From Candidatus Formimonas warabiya (GTDB taxonomy: Bacteria > Bacillota > Dehalobacteriia > Dehalobacteriales > Dehalobacteriaceae), in the NCBI RefSeq assembly GCF_002777255.1, contig NZ_CP017634.1, forward strand, positions 1,438,903-1,502,902: DNA of 64,000 nucleotides. The letters are read 5' to 3'. The position numbers and the translations under genes are program-made. This document shows positions 51,502-58,608 of this stretch, piece by piece (the first letter of the stretch is position 1; each line of letters starts with the position of its first letter). The notes beneath the pieces were generated by a model. That model did no database searches, was not told where the DNA came from, and was given only the letters and a program-made list of their open reading frames with translations.

Positions 51502-53151
51502 CTAGCTCAGTTGATTTTGCGCCTCATCCATTTCCAGAACCATTTTTTTAAACTCCTTCAGCAATACCGCATCGTAATGAGTTCCGGAATACCGGTCAAG
51601 TTCTTCTAAAGCCTGCTCCAAAGACATTCCTGCTTTATAAGGCCTGTCCGTAGTCATGGCATCATAGCTGTCCACAATGCGCAAAATCCGGGCACCCAAG
51701 GGGATATCCTCCCCACAAATCCCGCTCGGGTATCCCGTGCCGTCATAATTCTCGTGGTGGTATAAAATAATCTCTTTGACCCGGTAAAATGACTTTAAAG
51801 GATCAACAATATCGGCTCCCCAAACCGGGTGCATTTTTAAAAGATTCCACTCGTTCTCATTTAATTTTCCGGGTTTATTCAGGACTTCACGGGAGATCTC
51901 CACTTTGCCGATATCATGCAGCAAAGCGCCAAAAGTAATCTCCTGGATCAACTTCGCCTCCACTTCCATCCTCAGGGAAAGGTTTTTCGCCATCTCCATG
52001 ACCCGTAAAGAATGACCGTAAGTATAACGGTCTTTGGCATTAATGACCATGGTAAAAGCGCTGATGGAATTAAATAATTCTTTCTCTTCTTCTTTTAAAG
52101 GCAAACTTACTTCATCAAACACGGAATAATAACTTTCCACCCGGTTTTTACTGACGAATTTCGCCCGGTATAAGGCCTCGTCTGCTTTCTTGATCAGCTT
52201 CTCTTTATTATTGGCATTAAGGGGAAACTCGGCAATACCAATGGAAGCAGTCAATTTCCCCTTGGGGAATACATTTACCCCGGGAAAATTGCTCTCTTCA
52301 ATCCGGCGCCTGATCGCCTCCCCGATGTCTTTCGCTCGATGAATGCCTATGCCAGGTAAAATCACCCCAAACTCTTCCCCTCCGTACCGGGCACAATAGC
52401 CAAGTTTCCCCACGGTTTCTTTCAAAATTTGAGCCAAACTGACCAGGACCCGGTCTCCTTCCTGGTGCCCATAAGCATCATTATAATACTTAAAATAATC
52501 TATATCTAAAAGTATCAGGCTGACACTGTTATTTTCTTTTTGAGCTTTTTCCAGTTCTTGATCCAATAGATTTTGGAAACTGCGATGGTTATAAATGTCT
52601 GTTAACCCATCATGAGTGGCCAGTCTCTCTAACTCGGTGCGAATGCTGTATTCCGTTTCGGTCATATTTCCTAAAAGCCAGGCCAATAAGAAAAGAACGC
52701 TGCTGAACACGATGTCAGCATCTATATCAATAAAATGTTTAAAATAGCCTATCATGAATAAGACCGAAGACAAAACAAGCGCTGTAAAGAGTGCCATCCG
52801 AACCCCATACTTGAGCGCCATAATAATCACAGGCATTAACAAAACAATTTTAAATAAATCATCATATTCTTTAGACAGAAAAAATACAGCAACTACGATA
52901 TATATTCCCACGATAGTAACATCCAAAAATACCTGGCTGTTTGAAAATCTAGGACTTATCATTTGAAGCAAAGGGATAAGAGCTAATAACAAAAGAAAGA
53001 CAATAATAGTATTAGATTTTATATAAAGATCTTCAAAAGAAACGTTAGTTGTTCTAAACAATAAAACCCCCATTAACAGAAAAAATAGCACCTGGGAAAT
53101 AACAATATAGTTATTAATAAAATTGTTTCGTTTCGTCTCGAAAGATTTCAT
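51502..53151 (-). CDS. Membrane GGDEF-HD-GYP protein linked to agr genes
   Basis: About 549 residues. An N-terminal membrane sensor of about 185 residues with five or six helices ends LLAWLLGNMTETEYSIRTEL. The same module heads the histidine kinase at 55253. Then GGDEF at about 190-355 (THDGLTDIYNHRSFQNLL, RYGGEEFGVILPG; GGEEF variant, expected active) and HD-GYP from about 375 (LLHDIGKVEISREV, HHENYDGTGYPSGICGEDIP). It lies downstream of agrD behind a hairpin, so it may be read through at reduced level. AAGGGG precedes tandem ATGs at 53154 and 53151. Confidence 0.9.
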   Translation of the reverse strand: MKSFETKRNNFINNYIVISQVLFFLLMGVLLFRTTNVSFEDLYIKSNTIIVFLLLLALIPLLQMISPRFSNSQVFLDVTIVGIYIVVAVFFLSKEYDDLFKIVLLMPVIIMALKYGVRMALFTALVLSSVLFMIGYFKHFIDIDADIVFSSVLFLLAWLLGNMTETEYSIRTELERLATHDGLTDIYNHRSFQNLLDQELEKAQKENNSVSLILLDIDYFKYYNDAYGHQEGDRVLVSLAQILKETVGKLGYCARYGGEEFGVILPGIGIHRAKDIGEAIRRRIEESNFPGVNVFPKGKLTASIGIAEFPLNANNKEKLIKKADEALYRAKFVSKNRVESYYSVFDEVSLPLKEEEKELFNSISAFTMVINAKDRYTYGHSLRVMEMAKNLSLRMEVEAKLIQEITFGALLHDIGKVEISREVLNKPGKLNENEWNLLKMHPVWGADIVDPLKSFYRVKEIILYHHENYDGTGYPSGICGEDIPLGARILRIVDSYDAMTTDRPYKAGMSLEQALEELDRYSGTHYDAVLLKEFKKMVLEMDEAQNQLS

Positions 53152-53168
53152 CATAATCCCCTTATAGA

Positions 53169-53195
53169 AAATGAGGCGTTCAAGGCGCCTCATTT
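53169..53195 (-). terminator. Hairpin between agrD and the GGDEF-HD-GYP gene
   Basis: AAATGAGGCG and CGCCTCATTT make a ten-pair stem with a seven-base loop, followed by TTTCTATAAGG on the minus strand. A partial terminator would cut expression of the enzyme relative to agrBD. Confidence 0.55.
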
Positions 53196-53201
53196 ACAAA
53201 G

Positions 53202-53324
53202 CTATTTTTGTAAACTCTTGGGCAGTTCAGGTTGGTAATGAGCGAAAACACAGGCGAAAACAGAACTAAAAGTTGCAAGAAACGTTAAAACAGACGCCAA
53301 GGTAAGAAACAACCATCTTTTCAT
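53202..53324 (-). CDS. agrD: AgrD-type cyclic lactone autoinducer peptide precursor
   Basis: A 40-residue peptide with all AgrD features: an amphipathic N-terminal leader (MKRWLFLTLASVLTFLATFS), the Cys-containing signal core SVFACVFAHY, and the acidic C-terminal recognition tail YQPELPKSLQK. The tail matches the common clostridial form YQPxxPKSL. AgrB should cleave the tail and form a thiolactone from Cys25, giving a ring of about five residues (CVFAH). The start has AAAGGAGG upstream. It follows agrB by 14 bases. Confidence 0.92.
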   Translation of the reverse strand: MKRWLFLTLASVLTFLATFSSVFACVFAHYQPELPKSLQK

Positions 53325-53338
53325 GATTTTCACCTCCT

Positions 53339-53911
53339 TTATGTTTTATTTAGGAAAGGAAATAGTGTCGCTGTTTGATAAAGTATCCCTAAAGTAATAG
53401 ATACTTTTATTAAAACAGCATCCACTGTAACAACCAAACACATCATCAATAATACAAAACAAACCGCACCAAGTTTTAATCTTTTCCGCAAAACGGGGGA
53501 CTTTATCCGTTTTGCCGCACAGTCCACAGGCGCATAAATTACTACGATTAGTAAACAGATTATTAAAGCTAATAAAAGATACCCATTGTTTACCACCATA
53601 ACTTTTGACAAATATTTTGCTATTACTGCCAAGGATCCATAGCCCAAGGCACCAAATATTATACACCTTAATGGACTACTCGCATGCGCACCCCCGGAAA
53701 ACTTCCGGAGCACCCCACCGGAAAGCCCAGCAATCAGGGCAGGAAGAGCAGCGCCAAATAAAGCCCCTACAAAGACTATGGATGCAAAACCTGTTACAGA
53801 TAAAAGCAATCCTTCAATGGCATAGGCAATGACTTGTTCTTGTTCCTCGTCCAGCCTTGCTTGCTTAGAAATAAATTTAGCACTCGTACTACTTAGTTTT
53901 AAATAACTCAT
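53339..53911 (-). CDS. agrB: AgrB, membrane peptidase and exporter of the AgrD signal
   Basis: 190 residues with about six membrane segments. The family motif GGVLRKFSGGAHASSPLRC holds the catalytic His and the conserved Cys nearby. N-terminal LDEEQEQVIAYAIEGLLLSV is typical. Cleaves the AgrD tail and cyclises the peptide. AGAGGTCACT precedes the ATG. It is 10 bases after the first AgrC-like membrane gene, making one operon of two membrane proteins, agrB and agrD. Confidence 0.93.
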   Translation of the reverse strand: MSYLKLSSTSAKFISKQARLDEEQEQVIAYAIEGLLLSVTGFASIVFVGALFGAALPALIAGLSGGVLRKFSGGAHASSPLRCIIFGALGYGSLAVIAKYLSKVMVVNNGYLLLALIICLLIVVIYAPVDCAAKRIKSPVLRKRLKLGAVCFVLLMMCLVVTVDAVLIKVSITLGILYQTATLFPFLNKT

Positions 53912-53920
53912 AGTGACCTC

Positions 53921-54361
53921 TTACCTTAACAATCTTTTTACCACAAATGCAGCCAGAAATATCAGAAGGATTTGGGGAATTCCGGTCAAAGTCATTAAAA
54001 ACTGATTGTTGCTAATTTCATCCCAAGGTAGATGGAATATCACATTGATCCCCCAAAAACAAACAGTTTCCGCTAATATCAAAAATGCATTTCCTAATAA
54101 AACAGCAATAATTGCCCTAACTAAATCTATCTTTTCCAAAAAAGTTAACAAAAAAATTAATAATCCGATACCAACGATGGTATGAATTCCAAAAGTAATG
54201 GGGAGCATCCGTAGCACATAAAACACACAACCTATTAAAACCCCAAGAAGAACAATCTTTTTCCAGTCTATTCTTGCTTTCGCAATAACAAAAACTAGCG
54301 TAACCAAGGCAATACATTCTGGAATACCTTGGAACAAAAGCCCCCATAATGTCAGTTTCAT
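53921..54361 (-). CDS. AgrC-like membrane-only protein 1
   Basis: 146 residues, four to five membrane helices, beginning MKLTLWGLLFQGIPECIALV. FQGIPE plus helical pattern resembles the N-terminal sensor part of AgrC/ComD-type peptide receptors or their relatives, but the protein ends before any kinase. It is clearly similar to the next gene (54487) throughout. GGAGGGG precedes the ATG, and a TGTCGAA box lies 37 bases upstream. Possible roles: truncated receptor, signal-binding immunity protein, or a helper of AgrB. Not established. Confidence 0.7.
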   Translation of the reverse strand: MKLTLWGLLFQGIPECIALVTLVFVIAKARIDWKKIVLLGVLIGCVFYVLRMLPITFGIHTIVGIGLLIFLLTFLEKIDLVRAIIAVLLGNAFLILAETVCFWGINVIFHLPWDEISNNQFLMTLTGIPQILLIFLAAFVVKRLLR

Positions 54362-54397
54362 CTTATCCCCTCCATGATGCTTATTTCCGAAATAAAT

Positions 54398-54404
54398 TTC
54401 GACA
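54398..54404 (-). promoter_or_regulatory. Spo0A-box-like site 1
   Basis: TGTCGAA on the minus strand, 37 bases before the start of AgrC-like gene 1. Identical core to the Spo0A recognition box; a similarly placed copy precedes gene 2. Confidence 0.4.
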
Positions 54405-54486
54405 TAAATCTATTTATTCCTACTCAAAAAAGAAAATTTATGCAAAACCATCCATAATTGCTAAATTAGAATAATCCACCCAAAGG

Positions 54487-54930
54487 TTACCTTAATGATA
54501 TTTTATTAGTAATAAAGGCAACAAACAGCATTAAAATAACCTGTGGTATTCCCGATATAATCATTAAAATTTCGTTATTCCTGATTTGGTCCCAAGACAG
54601 CTGGAATAGCGTACTGATCATCCTAAAACAAATTGTTTCAGCGAAAATCAAAAATACATATACCAATATAACAGAAATAACTGACCTGACTAAACTTATC
54701 TTTTCTAAATAAACCATTATAAAAATTAATAATGCGATAGCAATGATAGTATGAACACCAAAAGTAATTGGCAGCAAACGAATTAAATATATAAAACAAG
54801 CCATGAAAATTCCCATAACAACAATCCTTTTCCAATCCACTTTTGCTTTCGAAATAAGAAAAGTTAATAAGACCAAACTAATCTGTTCGGGAATACCTTG
54901 AAATAGGAGCTCCAATAAAGTCATTTTCAT
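54487..54930 (-). CDS. AgrC-like membrane-only protein 2
   Basis: 147 residues, paralogue of the protein at 53921: MKMTLLELLFQGIPEQISLV, then RLLPITFGVHTI (copy 1 RMLPITFGIHTI), EKISLVRSVISVIL and GIPQVILMLFVAF. Four to five membrane helices, no kinase or other output domain. GGGGGG precedes the ATG. A 125-base gap separates it from copy 1, so the two may share an operon or have separate promoters. Confidence 0.7.
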   Translation of the reverse strand: MKMTLLELLFQGIPEQISLVLLTFLISKAKVDWKRIVVMGIFMACFIYLIRLLPITFGVHTIIAIALLIFIMVYLEKISLVRSVISVILVYVFLIFAETICFRMISTLFQLSWDQIRNNEILMIISGIPQVILMLFVAFITNKISLR

Positions 54931-54966
54931 TTTTGTCCCCCCTATGATTTTATTCTTAAATTCATC

Positions 54967-54973
54967 TTCGACA
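54967..54973 (-). promoter_or_regulatory. Spo0A-box-like site 2
   Basis: TGTCGAA on the minus strand, 37 bases before the start of AgrC-like gene 2. Confidence 0.4.
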
Positions 54974-55078
54974 TCAATTCAGTTTTTCCTATTTTTAGCA
55001 AAAAAAAATTTACTAAATGTTCAATTTATACTAAAAGCTTACTAAAAAGCCTGAAAGAGTAAGAAGTTTTATGGGTTA

Positions 55079-55107
55079 TTGTCTTTTTACGCAAAATATT
55101 ATACAAT
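55079..55107 (+). promoter_or_regulatory. Probable sigma-A promoter of the sensor kinase gene
   Basis: TTGTCT at 55079-55084, TACAAT at 55102-55107, spacing 17. The leader of about 140 bases contains the hairpin at 55195. The rest of the 319-base gap from 54931 holds only this promoter, the box at 54967 and AT-rich sequence. Confidence 0.55.
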
Positions 55108-55194
55108 CAATAAATAGAAAAAAATTCCTTCTCAAGCTGGACTTTATCAATGGCAGAAGTCAAACCTCATAAATTTTGCACTGATTAAACAAAA

Positions 55195-55228
55195 AAACGG
55201 GGCTTCGTATTTAACGAAGCCACCGTTT
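55195..55228 (+). terminator. Leader hairpin of the sensor kinase gene
   Basis: AAACGG, GGCTTCGT, loop ATTTA, ACGAAGCC, CCGTTT with one bulged A. It stands 25 bases before the kinase start and is followed by AATCCTAATA, not a T run, so it may be a 5' leader structure rather than a terminator. Confidence 0.45.
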
Positions 55229-55252
55229 AATCCTAATAATGAGGGCTAGATG

Positions 55253-56848
55253 ATGAAATTTTTTCAAGATAGACGGGATGAAACGATAAACCAATACATC
55301 TTATTATGTGAAGTGATTTTTTTTCTCTGTGCAGGGATATTTATTTTGCGTTTATCAAATTTAACATTGGATAACTGGTTTACAAGATTTCCAGTATTTG
55401 CCTTGCTCATCATACTTTTGGGACTTGTCCCCATGATACAAAAAATAAAAATAAGTAGTTTCCCATATGCTTGGGCTTCAGAGCTATTTGTCGGATTTTT
55501 TTATATTGTTTTAATCAGTTTTTTTTTGAGAAATGAATATGAATACATATTTAAGCTGACTTTACTGATGCCGGTAATCATCATGTCCCTGAAATACGGG
55601 CTCAAGATGGCCTTTATCGCGGCTTTTTTATCCATTGCCGCCAGCCTGACGCTTAGCTATTTCCAGGGCTTCGCCTCTATTGACGCCGATATCATATTTT
55701 GTGAAATCATTCTTTTACTGGCCTGGCTTTTAGGACAAATGACGGAAACGGAATATCAGATCAGATCCAACCTGGAGCAGGAAATAGCGGCACGGAAACG
55801 GGCGGAGAATGAACTAAAGGACCAGCTGTGCTTTTTGCAGAACCTGATCGATACGATTCCGAATCCCATTTATTTTACGGACTTAACCGCGGTTTTTATG
55901 GGGTGCAATAAAGCATTTGTGGATTTCTTCGGTATGCCGGAAGAGAAAATCATCAATAGATCTATTCATGATATCTTTCCCTGTGATGTGGCTCAAAAAT
56001 TGAGCAAACCGGATTGTGCCCTTCCTGAATCCGTGCCCTCCGTGGTAGAATTAACCCTTCCCAACGCCCAGGGGGTTGTCCGGGAAGTGATGGTAAATAA
56101 GACTGCTTTTTTCAATAATGAGAAAAATGTAGTCGGTTCGGTAGGCATAATTGTTGATATTACCGAGCAAAAACAGTTGCAGAAAGATATGGCTCAAGTG
56201 GACAGGCTGAATCTGGTAGGTGAAATGGCAGCCGGAATAGCTCATGAAATTCGAAATCCCATTACAACGGTAAGAGGTTTCTTACAGTTATTTCAGATTA
56301 ATCTTAATACAACGACTTTACAAAATCACGTTGAACTGATGATTGAGGAATTGGACCGTGCCAATGATATCATCAGGGAATACCTTTCTTTAGCGAAAAA
56401 CCGGGTGTTAAATGTTACCCCGCAAAACCTGAATTCCATTATCTTATCCATCGCCCCATTGATCGAAGCGGATGCGATTCTATCCGATAAAAACCTGGAT
56501 TTTCAATTAGGGGATATTCCGGATTCTCTTTTTGATGAAACCCAAATCAGGCAGATGCTCCTTAACTTGTGCCGCAATGGATTGGAGGCCATGACGGCCG
56601 GTGGTGTCCTCACCATCAGTACTTTCGAAGAAGGCAAGAACATTGTTTTAACGGTTGAAGACCAAGGCACGGGAATTGACCTGAAGCTAATAGACAAAAT
56701 AGGAACTCCTTTTGTCACCGGCAAAGAACATGGTACAGGCTTGGGGTTGGCGGTTTGCTACAGTATCGCCACCAGGCATAATGCTTCCATTGCTTTTGAA
56801 ACCGGACCCCGGGGAACTACCTTTTTTGTCCGGTTCCAAAAAACTTAA
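55253..56848 (+). CDS. PAS sensor histidine kinase with the shared membrane sensor
   Basis: About 531 residues: membrane sensor at 1-175, homologous to that of the GGDEF-HD-GYP protein (KLTLLMPVIIMSLKYGLKMA; LLLAWLLGQMTETEYQIRS), a PAS domain at about 195-310, HisKA with the phospho-acceptor in MAAGIAHEIRNPITTVRGF, and a HATPase_c domain with N box LCRNGLEAM, G1 DQGTGIDL and G2 GTGLGLAV. KinA-D-type phosphorelay kinases have this layout, so Spo0A phosphorylation is a reasonable guess. No response regulator is adjacent. Tandem ATGs at 55250 and 55253. Confidence 0.92.
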   Translation: MKFFQDRRDETINQYILLCEVIFFLCAGIFILRLSNLTLDNWFTRFPVFALLIILLGLVPMIQKIKISSFPYAWASELFVGFFYIVLISFFLRNEYEYIFKLTLLMPVIIMSLKYGLKMAFIAAFLSIAASLTLSYFQGFASIDADIIFCEIILLLAWLLGQMTETEYQIRSNLEQEIAARKRAENELKDQLCFLQNLIDTIPNPIYFTDLTAVFMGCNKAFVDFFGMPEEKIINRSIHDIFPCDVAQKLSKPDCALPESVPSVVELTLPNAQGVVREVMVNKTAFFNNEKNVVGSVGIIVDITEQKQLQKDMAQVDRLNLVGEMAAGIAHEIRNPITTVRGFLQLFQINLNTTTLQNHVELMIEELDRANDIIREYLSLAKNRVLNVTPQNLNSIILSIAPLIEADAILSDKNLDFQLGDIPDSLFDETQIRQMLLNLCRNGLEAMTAGGVLTISTFEEGKNIVLTVEDQGTGIDLKLIDKIGTPFVTGKEHGTGLGLAVCYSIATRHNASIAFETGPRGTTFFVRFQKT

Positions 56849-57206
56849 AATGCCTCTTCAAATACTTCAATTTTTACTAGATTTCCTTCCCTGTCCAGCT
56901 GAACGGCTACGACGCAGAAACTTACCTGCCGATGAAACTGTCTTGTTGCCGCCAGGTAAACCTGGGCAATTTTTTTTACTTTTTCCTGTTTCCGGTAATT
57001 CACATTTTCTTGGGGCAATCCAAAAGCTAAGGAGGTTTTGGTTTTAACTTCTACAAAAACTAAAGTCCCGGCCTTTTCCCCAATAATGTCAATTTCGCCA
57101 AGCCGGGAGCGGTAATTTCGTTCTATAATCCGATAGCCTCGTTTTTTCAGTCTTTTTCTGCTTCGTCTTCTCCTTTTTTCCCTCTGGCTAATCTGAGAAA
57201 AGTCAC
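56845..57206 (-). pseudogene. yraN: YraN/UPF0102 endonuclease-like gene, frameshifted
   Basis: A GTG at 57206 starts MTFLRLARGKKGEDEAEKD and meets a stop. The neighbouring frame continues LKKRGYRIIERNYRSRLGEI, DIIGEKAGTLVFVEVKTKTS to the end, with the PD-(D/E)XK residues Glu-Ile-Asp and EVKTKTS intact. One A added to the run at 57153-57157 rejoins the protein (about 120 residues). Either a real inactivating deletion or a homopolymer sequencing error. YraN normally sits between rnhB and comM. Confidence 0.8.
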
Positions 57207-57283
57207 TTTGGAACCCCCAATTGACAATTTAAAATTACGTTTATTTATAACTGGAGCAGCAGAGCCGAAATCATTGGCTGCAC

Positions 57284-57661
57284 TTATTGATTACTAGCTT
57301 CTTTGAGATCATCTATTACCTGTTTTGCTGCACCTTTTATGGTCCCTTCAATCTTAGCAGTACGGTGCATAAGAGTATCAATCTCTCCCCGTTGAACCTC
57401 TTTGCTTTCAAGGATTGCCCGCAGCATCAGGCCGTGTTCTTCTTTTATCCCTTTAACCTCTGTTTCTAGTTCATGCAGCCTCTGGCCGTGTTCTTCTTTT
57501 ATTTCTTTAACATCCTTCTCTAAATTATGCAGCATTTGGCCATGTTCTTTTTTTATTCCTTTAACTTCAGTTTGCAGCTCTTTAAAGTTACTTTTTATCC
57601 CTTTGACGTCCCTCTCTACATTATCAAGTTTAGCAAGTATTTCTTTCAAAATCTGCTCCAT
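57284..57661 (-). CDS. Coiled-coil protein with internal repeats
   Basis: 125 residues. Consecutive units built on L-x-x-EVKGIKEEHGxML, for example TEVKGIKKEHGQMLHNLEKD and KDVKEIKEEHGQRLHELET, give about four copies of a 21-residue repeat, a continuous coiled coil. The first residues, MEQILKEILAKLDNVERDVK, resemble the start of the protein at 36430. No known function. It is inserted between rnhB and yraN. Confidence 0.7.
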   Translation of the reverse strand: MEQILKEILAKLDNVERDVKGIKSNFKELQTEVKGIKKEHGQMLHNLEKDVKEIKEEHGQRLHELETEVKGIKEEHGLMLRAILESKEVQRGEIDTLMHRTAKIEGTIKGAAKQVIDDLKEASNQ

Positions 57662-57756
57662 AGTTATTTTTTCCTCCCGAACTAAAACTTTCTATCTGCT
57701 TATCTTTTATTATACCTGTACCCATATGGGATCTCAATTTATTTTTCCACAGCTTG

Positions 57757-58527
57757 CTATTTTTGAGAGTCACTGCAAGGAACATGAAATGTCATGCGGT
57801 GAATACAGGTCCGTCCTAGCCGGGAAATGATCTCAATATGTTCCGGGGTGGGATACCCTTTATGTCGAATGAATCCATAATCCGGGAAACGGCTGTCGTA
57901 CTGCGTCATCAGCCGATCCCGGTGGCATTTTGCCAGAATGCTGGCGGCGGCAATGGAGGCGCTCCGGGCATCCCCTTTAATAATTGGGGTTTGGGGAATA
58001 TCCAGACTGCGCAATGAGAGGGCGTCAATGAAAAGATGCTCCGGTCTGAGGCTTAGTTTTTTCACCGCCCGGACCATGGCCAGGCAAGCCGCCTGATAAA
58101 TATTGATCCTGTCTATGTCATGGGCTCCTACTGCTCCCACTGACCAAGCCAGCGCTTTTTCTTTGATTTCCTTTTCCAATAAATATCTTTTTGGTTCGGG
58201 AATCTTTTTGGAATCATTCAGCCCGGATATGAAGCATTCGGCCGGAAGGATCACAGCACCGGCCACCACAGGGCCGGCTAACGGTCCGCGACCTGCCTCG
58301 TCTATGCCGGCGATATATTTTATGCCCTTCTCATACAATTCCCGTTCAAATTGATATAACCCTTGAATTCTTTCCCGTTCCCGGCGAAGTTTCTCTCCAT
58401 GGCCCAAAATCTCCTGGACAAATTTTCTCCGGTCTCCCCTTAATTGTTCGATATCTTCATGGGTAAATTCATACCCGTCCAATAGCATCTGATTTATTTT
58501 TTGCACAGACATCTTTTCCCAATTCAT
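57757..58527 (-). CDS. rnhB: Ribonuclease HII
   Basis: Removes ribonucleotides from DNA and RNA primers. 256 residues with an N-terminal helical extension of about 65 residues as in Firmicutes RNase HII. Core motifs: YIAGIDEAGRGPLAGPVVAG (Asp, Glu), HLFIDALSLRSL (Asp) and KGDARSASIAAASILAKCHR (Asp). GGAGG precedes the ATG. Part of the rimM-trmD-rplS-lepB-rbgA-rnhB run. Confidence 0.96.
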   Translation of the reverse strand: MNWEKMSVQKINQMLLDGYEFTHEDIEQLRGDRRKFVQEILGHGEKLRRERERIQGLYQFERELYEKGIKYIAGIDEAGRGPLAGPVVAGAVILPAECFISGLNDSKKIPEPKRYLLEKEIKEKALAWSVGAVGAHDIDRINIYQAACLAMVRAVKKLSLRPEHLFIDALSLRSLDIPQTPIIKGDARSASIAAASILAKCHRDRLMTQYDSRFPDYGFIRHKGYPTPEHIEIISRLGRTCIHRMTFHVPCSDSQK

Positions 58528-58550
58528 CCGGTATTTCCTCCATCTGTATG

Positions 58551-58585
58551 GTTTCCGGGACCCAAGTTCCGGAAAGGACCGGGAC
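58551..58585. repeat. GC-rich palindromic repeat between rbgA and rnhB
   Basis: TTTCCGGGACCCAAG, TTCCGGAAAGGACCGGGAC. Diverged member of the family at 250, directly upstream of rnhB and followed by a GGGACTGTCCC palindrome. Confidence 0.5.
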
Positions 58586-58608
58586 TGTCCCCCGTTCCTT
58601 TGTCTCCG

